A stretch of 53,940 bases of DNA. Origin: a bacterium C-53 (GTDB taxonomy: Bacteria; Bacillota; Clostridia; Lachnospirales; Lachnospiraceae). Each line of letters starts with the position of its first letter. Positions within the stretch are counted from its first letter, which is position 1. The DNA is taken from the NCBI GenBank assembly GCA_003612525.1, contig RAZD01000024.1, positions 1 through 53,940 on the forward strand, given 5' to 3'. The position numbers and the translations under genes were made by a program. Under the pieces are notes generated by a model. The model was not told the origin of the DNA and did no database searches. It saw nothing but the letters and a program-made list of their open reading frames with translations. Shown one piece after another: positions 42,596 to 50,624 of this stretch.

Positions 42596-45514
42596 ATGAG
42601 TTTAAAGAAACCGGATGCATATGAATTAATTGAAGAAAGGAGAGTGGAGGATCTGAATTCCGACGGATATCTGCTTCGTCACAGGAAGTCAGGGGCGAGG
42701 ATTCTGCTGCTTTCCAATGATGATAATAACAAAGTATTTTCCGTGGGATTCCGTACACCGCCTCCGGATAGCACAGGTGTGCCGCACATACTGGAACATT
42801 CCGTGCTCTGTGGATCGAAGAAGTATCCGGTAAAGGACCCGTTTGTGGAACTTGTGAAGGGTTCTTTAAACACGTTTTTAAATGCGATGACCTATCCGGA
42901 TAAAACCGTGTATCCTGTAGCAAGCTGCAATGACAAGGACTTTAAGAATCTTATGAATGTCTATATGGATGCTGTTTTTTACCCGAATATTTATGTACAT
43001 GAAGAGATTTTCCGTCAGGAAGGGTGGCACTACGAGCTAGAATCGCCCGAGGATGATCTTACAATCAATGGTGTAGTTTATAATGAAATGAAGGGGGCGT
43101 ACTCTTCGCCGGAGGATGTGCTTGACCGGGAGATTTACAGTTCTCTTTATCCGGATACGGCATATGCGCTCGAGTCCGGCGGTGACCCGGATGTGATCCC
43201 GTCTCTTACGTATGAAGGATTTCTTGATTTCCACCGTAAATATTATCACCCTGCGAACAGCTATATCTATCTTTATGGGGATATGGATATGGAGGAAAGA
43301 CTTACATGGCTTGATGAGGAGTACCTTTCTAAATTTGAGAGAATTGAGATTGACTCTAAGGTAGAACTTCAGAAACCATTTGAAGAGACGAGGGAGATTC
43401 GAAAGAAATATTCGGTTACGGAGGAGGAAACACTGGAAAATCAGACGTATCTTTCCTACAGTACGGTAATCGATACGAGCCTGAACCGGGAATATTATCT
43501 TGCGTTTCAGATTCTTGAATATGCGCTTCTGGAGGCTCCCGGCGCGCCGTTAAAACAGGCGCTTCTGGATAAGAAAATAGGGAAAGATATCATCAGTTCC
43601 TATGAAAACGGCATTTATCAGCCTTTCTTTTCCGTGATTGCGAAAAATGCAAATACTTCTGATAAAGAAGCGTTTCTTGCAACGATTCGGGAAACACTGG
43701 AAGAGATTGTAAAGAAAGGGATTGACAGGAAGTCCCTTTGGGCAGGAATTAATTATTTTGAATTTAAATATCGCGAGGCTGACTTTGGCTCTTATCCAAA
43801 GGGACTGATGTATGGTCTACAAGCGTATGACAGCTGGCTTTACGATGAGAAGCAGCCGTTTATGCATATTGAGGCAAATGATACGTTTGCACGAATCAAA
43901 GAGAAGGTCGATACGGGGTATTTCGAGACTCTGATGCAGGAATATCTGATGGATAACCCGCATTCTCTTGTTGTTATTGTAGAACCGGAGCGGGGACTGA
44001 ATGCGAAGAAGGAAAAAGAGCTTGCGGACAGGCTGGCCAAATATAAAGCGTCGCTGACGGAAGAAGAAGTTGAGCATCTTATTTCGGATACGAAGGCATT
44101 GAAAGATTATCAGGAGGAGCCAAGCAGCCAGGAGGATTTACTGACGATTCCGCTGCTTCAGATATCGGATATTGGGAAGAAGGCGGAAACCTTCCATAAT
44201 GAGGAAAAGAAAATTGACGATACGCTTTACCTGTATCATGATTATTTTACGAATGGCATCGGCTATCTGACACTCCTCTTTGACTTAAAGGGCGTTCCGC
44301 AGGAATTGATTCCATATCTTGGAATTCTGAAAGCCGTATTGGGCCTTGTTGATACGAAACATTACGGTTATGGCGACCTCTTTAACGAAATCAATCGCAA
44401 TACGGGTGGTATTGCCTGCAGCGTCTGCACATATGCGCATTCGCGCAACATCGGCGAATATACGGCGGAATTTGAAGTTCGTGCGAAGACTCTTTACGAT
44501 AAAATTCCGTTTGTATTTGAAATGATGGAGGAAATTCTGTTTACTTCAAAGTTTGACGATGATAAGCGGCTTTATGAAATTATTGCCATGTTAAAATCGA
44601 GGATGCAGATGGTCCTGACATCCTCCGGCCATTCAACGACGGCTGTACGTGCAATGTCTTATTTTTCGAATACTTCTTACTATTCGGAGCTTATAAACGG
44701 AATCTTTTTCTATCGTCTCATTGAAAAGATTGAATCGGATTTTGAGAAGGAAAAAGACGGACTTAAGAAAAAATTGCAGGAGCTTTGTACGTATATTTTT
44801 CATAGAGATAATCTTATGGTGGACTATACGGGAAGCAGAGAATCGTTTGAACGTCTGCCGGAATATGTGAACCGGTTTAAAGAGAGCTGTCTGGCAGATA
44901 AAGTTTCGAGCTCTTCCATTGAATTTCCGCTGGAAAAGAAAAATGAAGGCTTTAAATCTTCTTCACAGGTACAATATGTGGCGATGGCAGGAAATTTCAG
45001 GGAGAAAGGACTCCCATATACGGGTGCGCTGAAGGTACTGAGGGTCATTCTGGGATATGATTATTTGTGGAATAATATCCGGGTGAAGGGCGGCGCTTAT
45101 GGGTGCATGAATTCCTTTACGCGGATAGGGGACAGCTATTTTGTTTCGTATCGGGACCCGAACCTTTGCAAGACCATTGACGTTTATAAGAAAGCCGCCG
45201 ATTATCTCGAAAATTTTACGGTGGATGAGCGAGACATGACAAAATTCATTATTGGAGCAATCAGCGATATGGATACACCCTTATCGCCAAAGGCAAAAGG
45301 GGTCCGTTCATTAACCGCATATCTGGGACAGTATACGGAGGAAGAGTCACAGAAGGAGAGGGATGAAGTGCTCTCAGCAGACGTAGATGCAATTCGTGCG
45401 CTTGCACCGTATGTAAGGGCTGTCCTTGCAACAGACAATTTATGCGTGATTGGTGCGGAGGATACTGTGAAGGAGCAAAGCAGCCTGTTTCTGAAAGTGG
45501 AAACTCTGTACTAG
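42596..45514 (+). CDS. M16C family zinc metalloprotease (presequence protease/falcilysin-like)
   Basis: This is a large protease of about 972 residues, the size of the M16C (PreP, CtpZ-like) enzymes that fold into a peptide-digesting chamber. The inverted zinc motif HxxEH is present as PHILEHSVLCGS near residue 66, with the further glutamate in VYNEMKGAYSSPEDVL. The C-terminal half has the degenerate M16 repeats and the YxxR-type segment GGAYGCMNSF. No signal peptide is seen, so it should act in the cytoplasm on peptides. AAAGG at about 42578-42582 suits ATG 42596 (MSLKK) better than ATG 42584, which is only one base away from it. It is the last gene of the cluster. Confidence 0.92.
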   Translation: MSLKKPDAYELIEERRVEDLNSDGYLLRHRKSGARILLLSNDDNNKVFSVGFRTPPPDSTGVPHILEHSVLCGSKKYPVKDPFVELVKGSLNTFLNAMTYPDKTVYPVASCNDKDFKNLMNVYMDAVFYPNIYVHEEIFRQEGWHYELESPEDDLTINGVVYNEMKGAYSSPEDVLDREIYSSLYPDTAYALESGGDPDVIPSLTYEGFLDFHRKYYHPANSYIYLYGDMDMEERLTWLDEEYLSKFERIEIDSKVELQKPFEETREIRKKYSVTEEETLENQTYLSYSTVIDTSLNREYYLAFQILEYALLEAPGAPLKQALLDKKIGKDIISSYENGIYQPFFSVIAKNANTSDKEAFLATIRETLEEIVKKGIDRKSLWAGINYFEFKYREADFGSYPKGLMYGLQAYDSWLYDEKQPFMHIEANDTFARIKEKVDTGYFETLMQEYLMDNPHSLVVIVEPERGLNAKKEKELADRLAKYKASLTEEEVEHLISDTKALKDYQEEPSSQEDLLTIPLLQISDIGKKAETFHNEEKKIDDTLYLYHDYFTNGIGYLTLLFDLKGVPQELIPYLGILKAVLGLVDTKHYGYGDLFNEINRNTGGIACSVCTYAHSRNIGEYTAEFEVRAKTLYDKIPFVFEMMEEILFTSKFDDDKRLYEIIAMLKSRMQMVLTSSGHSTTAVRAMSYFSNTSYYSELINGIFFYRLIEKIESDFEKEKDGLKKKLQELCTYIFHRDNLMVDYTGSRESFERLPEYVNRFKESCLADKVSSSSIEFPLEKKNEGFKSSSQVQYVAMAGNFREKGLPYTGALKVLRVILGYDYLWNNIRVKGGAYGCMNSFTRIGDSYFVSYRDPNLCKTIDVYKKAADYLENFTVDERDMTKFIIGAISDMDTPLSPKAKGVRSLTAYLGQYTEEESQKERDEVLSADVDAIRALAPYVRAVLATDNLCVIGAEDTVKEQSSLFLKVETLY

Positions 45515-45569
45515 GTGAAGAATGGCGGACACTTTGTGCTGCCAGGGGCTGCAGAAAGGCAGGGAGTCT

Positions 45570-46568
45570 ATGAAAAAGATCTGGGCAGGGATAATTGGAA
45601 CGGCATTGAGCTGTATGTTTCTTCTCTCAGGGTGCGGCGGCGCTTCGAAGAGTATGGCGGCTGACTCTACCGTAACGGAGAGTGCACCGGCAGAGAATTA
45701 TGCGACGGATGATGTATATCTGGAAGAGGCTGCCGCGGAGGATGGCGGGGGTGCAGGTTCACAGCTTCCGGAGGAGCTTCAGTCGAACCGGAAGCTGATT
45801 CGAACGGTTTCCATGCAGGTTGAAACGGAAGAATACGATACGCTTTATACGAATATAAACAGCCGCATTACGGCGCTTGGCGGATATGTGGAAAACTCCG
45901 ATATCGGCAAGGACGGGTACGGTGAGTACAGAAAGCGTTACGCGAGGATCACAGCGAGGATTCCAAAGGACAAAACGGACAGCTTTCTGGAATCGGTTGC
46001 TCAGGAATCCAATGTGATCAGCAAAACGGAGAATATTGAAGATGTGACATTGCAGTATGTCGATATTGAGAGTCATAAAAAGGCGCTTGAGACAGAAGAA
46101 AAGCGCCTTCTGGAGCTGATGGAACGGGCTGAAAATATGGAGGATATCATTGCGATTGAAAGCAGACTGTCGGAAATTCGTTATCAGAAGGAGTCGTATA
46201 TATCGCAGATTCGAACCTTTGATAATCAGGTTGATTATACGACAATTCATCTTTACATAGACGAAGTGCAGACGCTGACTCCTGTTGAAGAGCCGGGCGC
46301 ATGGGTGAGGATACGTACAGGATTTGTGCGAAGCGCGGGAAATGTCATAAAGGGAATACGGAATTTTGCGATTGAATTTGTGATAGCGATTCCATATCTT
46401 ATGGTATTGGCAGTCATTGTGCTTGTGGTATTGCTGATTGTGCGTGTGATAGCGAAGGCAGGCGAGAAGAAACATCAGAGATTTTTGGAGGAACGCCGGA
46501 TGGCGGCGGAGAAGAAAGCATCGGAAAAGAAGCAGACAAATGGAGGTACGGATGAACCAAAATTATAA
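45570..46568 (+). CDS. DUF4349 domain lipoprotein
   Basis: This is a membrane-anchored lipoprotein of about 332 residues. It has a lipobox LLSGC with C22, an acidic linker, then the DUF4349 domain (RKLIRTVSMQVETEEYDTLYTNINSRI, ALGGYVENSDI, YARITARIPKDK). A long coiled coil follows at about 165-225 (KALETEEKRLLELMERAENMEDIIAIESRLSEI, interrupted). A C-terminal membrane helix at about 275-300 and a basic cytoplasmic tail complete it. This combination of lipid anchor and C-terminal helix is typical of the family, whose function is unknown. GGGAG just before ATG 45570 supports that start. Its 3' end overlaps the era start by 17 bases, so the two are likely cotranscribed. Confidence 0.88.
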   Translation: MKKIWAGIIGTALSCMFLLSGCGGASKSMAADSTVTESAPAENYATDDVYLEEAAAEDGGGAGSQLPEELQSNRKLIRTVSMQVETEEYDTLYTNINSRITALGGYVENSDIGKDGYGEYRKRYARITARIPKDKTDSFLESVAQESNVISKTENIEDVTLQYVDIESHKKALETEEKRLLELMERAENMEDIIAIESRLSEIRYQKESYISQIRTFDNQVDYTTIHLYIDEVQTLTPVEEPGAWVRIRTGFVRSAGNVIKGIRNFAIEFVIAIPYLMVLAVIVLVVLLIVRVIAKAGEKKHQRFLEERRMAAEKKASEKKQTNGGTDEPKL

Positions 46569-47454
46569 ATCGGGTTTTGTGACGCTGATCGGGCGCCCGA
46601 ATGTGGGAAAATCAACGCTGATGAATCAGATCATTGGGATGAAGATAGCGATCACGTCAAAGAAACCCCAGACGACGCGCAATCGCATACAGACAGTCTA
46701 CACGAGCGAGGAAGGGCAGGTTGTCTTTGTCGATACACCAGGCATTCATAAGGCGAAGAATAAGCTTGGGGACTATATGGTAAGGGTGGCGGAGCGGACA
46801 ATCAAGGAGGTTGATGCGATACTCTGGCTGGTCGAACCGTCGACATTTATCGGGGCCGGAGAGCGTCATATCGTGGAGCAGTTAAAAAAGGCGGACACTC
46901 CCGTAATTCTCGTAATCAACAAAATTGATACGGTAAAGCGGGAGGAGATTCTCCTGTTTATAGATACTTACCGTAAAATATATGATTTTGATGACATTGT
47001 GCCGGTTTCCGCATTAAAAGGAGATGGAACGGAAGAACTGCTAAAGGTAATCTTTCAATATCTTCCGTATGGTCCCGCATTTTTTGATGAAGATACGGTG
47101 ACAGACCAGCCGGAGCGCCAGATTGTGGCGGAGCTTATAAGGGAACAGGCGCTCAGGAGTCTTGAGGAAGAGATTCCGCATGGAATTGCAGTGTCGATTG
47201 AGTCAATGAAAAAGCGCAAAAAGATTGTGGATATTGAGGCGACAATTATCTGTGAGAAAAATTCGCACAAGGGAATTATCATAGGGAAAAAAGGCGCGAT
47301 GCTTAAAAAAATCGGTACGAATGCAAGGCTTGAGATAGAAAAACTGCTTGACTCCAAAGTGAACTTAAAGGTATGGGTAAAGGTGAAGAAGGACTGGCGG
47401 GACAGTGATTTTCTGCTCAAAAATTTTGGTTATAATCCGAAAGAAGCTGAATAG
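46552..47454 (+). CDS. era: GTPase Era, 30S ribosome assembly
   Basis: This 300-residue GTPase has a C-terminal KH domain and helps mature 16S rRNA and the 30S subunit. G motifs are GRPNVGKS (14-21), the switch SKKPQTTRNRI, DTPGIHKAK, NKID and VSALKGDG. The KH segment reads HKGIIIGKKGAMLKKIGTNAR. The ribosome binding site GGAGG within the end of the DUF4349 gene fixes ATG 46552. Downstream come the YqzL-like gene and recO, the order recalled for era-recO in Firmicutes. Confidence 0.97.
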   Translation: MNQNYKSGFVTLIGRPNVGKSTLMNQIIGMKIAITSKKPQTTRNRIQTVYTSEEGQVVFVDTPGIHKAKNKLGDYMVRVAERTIKEVDAILWLVEPSTFIGAGERHIVEQLKKADTPVILVINKIDTVKREEILLFIDTYRKIYDFDDIVPVSALKGDGTEELLKVIFQYLPYGPAFFDEDTVTDQPERQIVAELIREQALRSLEEEIPHGIAVSIESMKKRKKIVDIEATIICEKNSHKGIIIGKKGAMLKKIGTNARLEIEKLLDSKVNLKVWVKVKKDWRDSDFLLKNFGYNPKEAE

Positions 47455-47507
47455 AAACAGGCAAAATCGTAAACCCTAGTAGTATCATACAAAGGGGGAT
47501 ACGGTAA

Positions 47508-47696
47508 ATGGATGCTGAAAAATACTGGCGAGAATTCTTACATTCAGGTAAAATTACGGATTATATGTCATATAAAAACGATGCAGGTGTCGAAAAAGAA
47601 ATGCCGGGAGAAATGCGGACAGGAGACGTTTATATTGAGAGATTTCGTGCTTGTAACGGGCATAGTATTGAAAACGGGAAATCTGGGGGAGTATGA
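47508..47696 (+). CDS. YqzL-like small protein
   Basis: This is a 62-residue protein. Its first half, YWREFLHSGKITDYMSYKN, resembles the W-F-TGN-AYLLYKE pattern of YqzL, a small conserved protein between era and recO in Bacillus. The position here is the same. The C-terminal half is longer than in YqzL and overlaps recO by 62 bases in another frame. AGGGGG upstream supports ATG 47508. Function unknown. Confidence 0.65.
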   Translation: MDAEKYWREFLHSGKITDYMSYKNDAGVEKEMPGEMRTGDVYIERFRACNGHSIENGKSGGV

Positions 47697-48288
47697 CAGA
47701 AGACTTGTTCTTTTAACGAAAGAGCGGGGGAAAATTACGGTGTTTGCCAGAGGCGCGCGCAGGCAGAACAGCAGATTTATGGCGGCATGCACTCCTTTGT
47801 CATTTGGAGAATTCAAATTATACGAGGGAAAGAGCGCATACAATCTGATGGATGTATCCATAAAGAACTATTTTGAGGAACTCAGAAGCAATTATATGGA
47901 AGCATGTTATGGTATGTATTTTCTTGAGATTGCAGACTATTACGGGCGGGAAAATAACGATGATACGGAACTGCTGAAGCTTTTGTATCAATCACTGAGG
48001 GCTCTGTCCAGTCATCGTCTTGACAACCGCCTGATTCGTTCCATTTATGAGGTAAAGGCAGTTTGTGTGAATGGAGAATTTCCGGGGATTCCGGATAACG
48101 GAGGGTTTCTTGCATCTACGGTTTATACCATACGGTATATTGAGTCGTCTTCCATAGAAAAGTTATATACATTTACGGTATCGGAGGAAGTGCTGTCGGA
48201 GCTATCACAAATTGCAGAGAAAATGCGTCTGCGCTACATAGGCGGTAATTTTAAGAGCCTTTCCATATTGGAAGAAATGGAGCTTTAA
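47635..48288 (+). CDS. recO: DNA repair protein RecO
   Basis: This RecFOR pathway protein loads RecA at gaps. The N-terminal OB-fold is evident in RDFVLVTGIVLKTGNLGEYDRRLVLLTKERGKITVFARGARR, followed by the helical domain. The C-terminal zinc cysteines of many RecO proteins are not evident. TTG 47635 is the best start: AGGAG at 47621-47625 sits nine bases before it, and the product begins at the conserved RDF residues, giving 217 residues. The frame extends back to 47512, but that part shows no RecO sequence. The gene overlaps the YqzL-like gene. Confidence 0.88.
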   Translation: MRDFVLVTGIVLKTGNLGEYDRRLVLLTKERGKITVFARGARRQNSRFMAACTPLSFGEFKLYEGKSAYNLMDVSIKNYFEELRSNYMEACYGMYFLEIADYYGRENNDDTELLKLLYQSLRALSSHRLDNRLIRSIYEVKAVCVNGEFPGIPDNGGFLASTVYTIRYIESSSIEKLYTFTVSEEVLSELSQIAEKMRLRYIGGNFKSLSILEEMEL

Positions 48289-48295
48289 ATTTATG

Positions 48296-48324
48296 TTGAA
48301 AATAAAGTATTTCTTCGTTATAAT
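48296..48324 (+). promoter_or_regulatory. Sigma-A promoter upstream of the membrane-anchored unknown and glyS
   Basis: TTGAAA at 48296-48301 and TATAAT at 48319-48324 have exactly 17 bases between them. It lies just after recO and about 44 bases before the next start codon. No T-box leader is present. Confidence 0.75.
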
Positions 48325-48367
48325 AGATTGACAGTGTCTGGAGAGGTCAGACAGAGGAGGGAGCCAA

Positions 48368-49039
48368 ATGGCAGAAAAGAGGAGCAAAAAGAGAAGAAAA
48401 CGCAGAGTAAAGGCATATGCTGCACGGAGCGTCTTTTTTATAGTAATCGCATTTGTAGTGTTGCTTCTTTCAATCGGGGCGTTCAGGCTGGTTCAAAATT
48501 TTCAGCCGGCGGACTCGGCAATCGATGGGGGAGATTCAATTGAAGTAAAGAAGGATGGTACGATTTACGGATATATTGAGGAAGACTTTTCGAAGGATTA
48601 CTATGAAACGGACGGGTTAAAGTCCATGATAGAGGCGGAGATTGCGGAATATGCAAAGATATCCGGTTCGCAGACGTGTGTTGAGCTGAAAGACTTCTCA
48701 GTGGATAATGGAATGGTGAATGTTCTGCTTGTTTATGAGAGCGCTCAGGATTACAGGAGTTATAATAATACGGTTTTATATACGGGTATGGTTTCGGAGC
48801 TTATCGAACAGGGTGTCTCATTCGATAGGCCGCTTTTGAGTGCGGATGCGGAAGGAAATGCGCTTCCATCAGATAATTTGTCTTCGGTTGGAGCCAGTCA
48901 TGCAGTGGTCTTTAATGAAAAGGTATCGGTGAAAGTTCCCGGAAAGATTCTCTATCACAGTGATAATGTGTCGCTGACAGGGAAAAAGTCTGTCGTTGCA
49001 AACGGAGATTCGACAGAATCTGCGGTTATTATATATTAA
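48368..49039 (+). CDS. Membrane-anchored hypothetical protein
   Basis: This is a 223-residue protein with a very basic cytoplasmic N-terminus (MAEKRSKKRRKRRVKAYAAR), one membrane helix at about 22-44, and an extracellular C-terminal domain with strands and helices (CVELKDFSVDNGMVNVLLVY; SYNNTVLYTGMVSELIEQG). It contains a single extracellular cysteine. The family is not named to my knowledge. GGAGG upstream supports the ATG. It precedes glyS by 26 bases and shares its promoter. Confidence 0.8.
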   Translation: MAEKRSKKRRKRRVKAYAARSVFFIVIAFVVLLLSIGAFRLVQNFQPADSAIDGGDSIEVKKDGTIYGYIEEDFSKDYYETDGLKSMIEAEIAEYAKISGSQTCVELKDFSVDNGMVNVLLVYESAQDYRSYNNTVLYTGMVSELIEQGVSFDRPLLSADAEGNALPSDNLSSVGASHAVVFNEKVSVKVPGKILYHSDNVSLTGKKSVVANGDSTESAVIIY

Positions 49040-49065
49040 AAAATACATAGAGAATGGAGTTTATC

Positions 49066-50454
49066 ATGGAAAAGACGATGGAAAAGATTGTGGCGCTTGC
49101 GAAGGCGAGAGGGTTTGTGTATCCCGGCTCCGAGATCTACGGAGGACTTGCAAATACGTGGGATTACGGAAATCTGGGTGTGGAACTGAAAAACAATGTG
49201 AAAAGAGCCTGGTGGCAGAAGTTTATAATGGAGAATAAGTACAATGTCGGTGTGGACTGTGCGATTCTTATGAATCCCCAGACATGGGTTGCTTCCGGAC
49301 ATTTAGGCGGGTTTTCCGATCCTCTTATGGACTGTAAGCAGTGCCATGAGAGATTCCGTGCGGATAAGATCATCGAAGACTTTGCGGCGGAGAAGGGTAT
49401 GGAACTGGACGGTTCGATTGACGGATGGTCACAGGAGAAGATGAAGAATTTTATTGAAGACAATCATGTGCCCTGTCCAACCTGTGGCAAGCATGATTTT
49501 ACGGATATCCGGCAGTTTAACCTGATGTTCAAGACATTTCAGGGCGTTACAGAGGATGCTAAGAATACGGTTTATCTTCGTCCTGAGACTGCGCAGGGGA
49601 TTTTTGTAAACTTTAAAAATGTTCAGAGAACATCCCGCAAGAAGATTCCTTTTGGAATCGGACAGATCGGAAAGTCTTTCCGTAACGAGATCACGCCTGG
49701 AAACTTTACTTTCCGTACAAGGGAATTTGAACAGATGGAGCTGGAATTTTTCTGTGAGCCGGACACAGATCTTGAGTGGTTTGCTTATTGGAAACAATTC
49801 TGCATTGACTGGTTGAAGAGTCTTGGTATGAAAGCGGAAGAGATGCGCGTAAGAGATCATGATAAGGAGGAACTTTCTTTCTATTCTAAAGCGACGACGG
49901 ATATCGAATTCCTTTTCCCGTTTGGATGGGGAGAATTGTGGGGAATTGCTGACAGGACGGACTATGACCTGACACAGCATCAGAACGTATCGGGACAGGA
50001 TATGGGATATTTTGATGATGAGAAAAAGGAAAAATATGTCCCGTACGTGATTGAGCCGTCGCTTGGAGCGGACAGAGTGGTTCTCGCTTTCCTTTGCAGT
50101 GCATACGATGAGGAAGAGATTGGTGAAGGGGATGTTCGTACCGTTCTTCATTTCCATCCTGCACTGGCGCCGGTAAAGATCGGTGTGCTGCCTCTTTCAA
50201 AGAAGCTCAATGAGGGTGCGGAGAAGGTTTTCGAGGAATTGTCAAAGAAATATAACTGTGAATTTGACGATAGAGGAAATATCGGCAAGAGATATCGTCG
50301 TCAGGATGAGATTGGAACACCGTTCTGTGTAACATATGACTTCGAATCCGAGACAGATGATGCGGTAACGGTACGTGACCGTGACACAATGCAGCAGGAG
50401 AGAATCAAGATTTCGGAGCTTGATCAGTATTTTGCCGATAAATTTACATTTTAA
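49066..50454 (+). CDS. glyS: Glycine-tRNA ligase (dimeric, single-chain type)
   Basis: This is a class II aminoacyl-tRNA synthetase of 462 residues, of the eukaryote-like alpha2 type (often called glyQS) rather than the two-subunit GlyQ/GlyS type. Motifs are [24 protein letters not shown], the zinc-type [12 protein letters not shown] and CPTCGKHDF pairs, [14 protein letters not shown], motif 2 [21 protein letters not shown], and ASLGADRV-like motif 3 ([21 protein letters not shown]). The anticodon-binding domain is at the C-terminus. GGAG eight bases before ATG 49066 favours it over ATG 49054. A terminator follows. Confidence 0.97.
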   Translation: MEKTMEKIVALAKARGFVYPGSEIYGGLANTWDYGNLGVELKNNVKRAWWQKFIMENKYNVGVDCAILMNPQTWVASGHLGGFSDPLMDCKQCHERFRADKIIEDFAAEKGMELDGSIDGWSQEKMKNFIEDNHVPCPTCGKHDFTDIRQFNLMFKTFQGVTEDAKNTVYLRPETAQGIFVNFKNVQRTSRKKIPFGIGQIGKSFRNEITPGNFTFRTREFEQMELEFFCEPDTDLEWFAYWKQFCIDWLKSLGMKAEEMRVRDHDKEELSFYSKATTDIEFLFPFGWGELWGIADRTDYDLTQHQNVSGQDMGYFDDEKKEKYVPYVIEPSLGADRVVLAFLCSAYDEEEIGEGDVRTVLHFHPALAPVKIGVLPLSKKLNEGAEKVFEELSKKYNCEFDDRGNIGKRYRRQDEIGTPFCVTYDFESETDDAVTVRDRDTMQQERIKISELDQYFADKFTF

Positions 50455-50466
50455 ATAAAAAAAGAG

Positions 50467-50506
50467 AAAGGAATCCGTGTATAATTGACGGGATTCCTTT
50501 TTTTTC
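50467..50506 (+). terminator. Terminator after glyS
   Basis: AAAGGAATCC-GT (50467-50478) pairs with ACGGGATTCCTTT (50488-50500) with one bulge, and TTTTTTT follows. Confidence 0.9.
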
Positions 50507-50512
50507 TAAACT

Positions 50513-50544
50513 TACTTGTGACAAGTATGTTTATATGGTATAAT
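50513..50544 (+). promoter_or_regulatory. ppdK promoter with a dyad over the -35
   Basis: TTGTGA at 50516-50521 and TATAAT at 50539-50544 have a 17-base spacer. A perfect dyad, TACTTG-TGA-CAAGTA at 50513-50527, covers the -35. This suggests repression, or activation by a protein bound there. The 5' leader of about 75 bases shows no known riboswitch. Confidence 0.7.
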
Positions 50545-50624
50545 ATTGCAAGTGAAAAAACAATAATTTTGTGTATTTTGTTTATTGAAGAGCCATATGG
50601 CAGAAATGGAGGGAAATGAAAGAT

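Noticed and set aside
45759-46475. A 238-codon minus-strand frame inside the DUF4349 gene
   Set aside because: Antisense to a lipoprotein with a lipobox and known domain; no independent signals.
48289-48367. T-box leader for the glyS transcription unit
   Set aside because: The leader after the promoter is too short, and no T-box sequence or specifier hairpin was seen.
49429-50157. A 242-codon minus-strand frame inside glyS
   Set aside because: The opposite strand of a highly conserved synthetase; no promoter or ribosome binding site.
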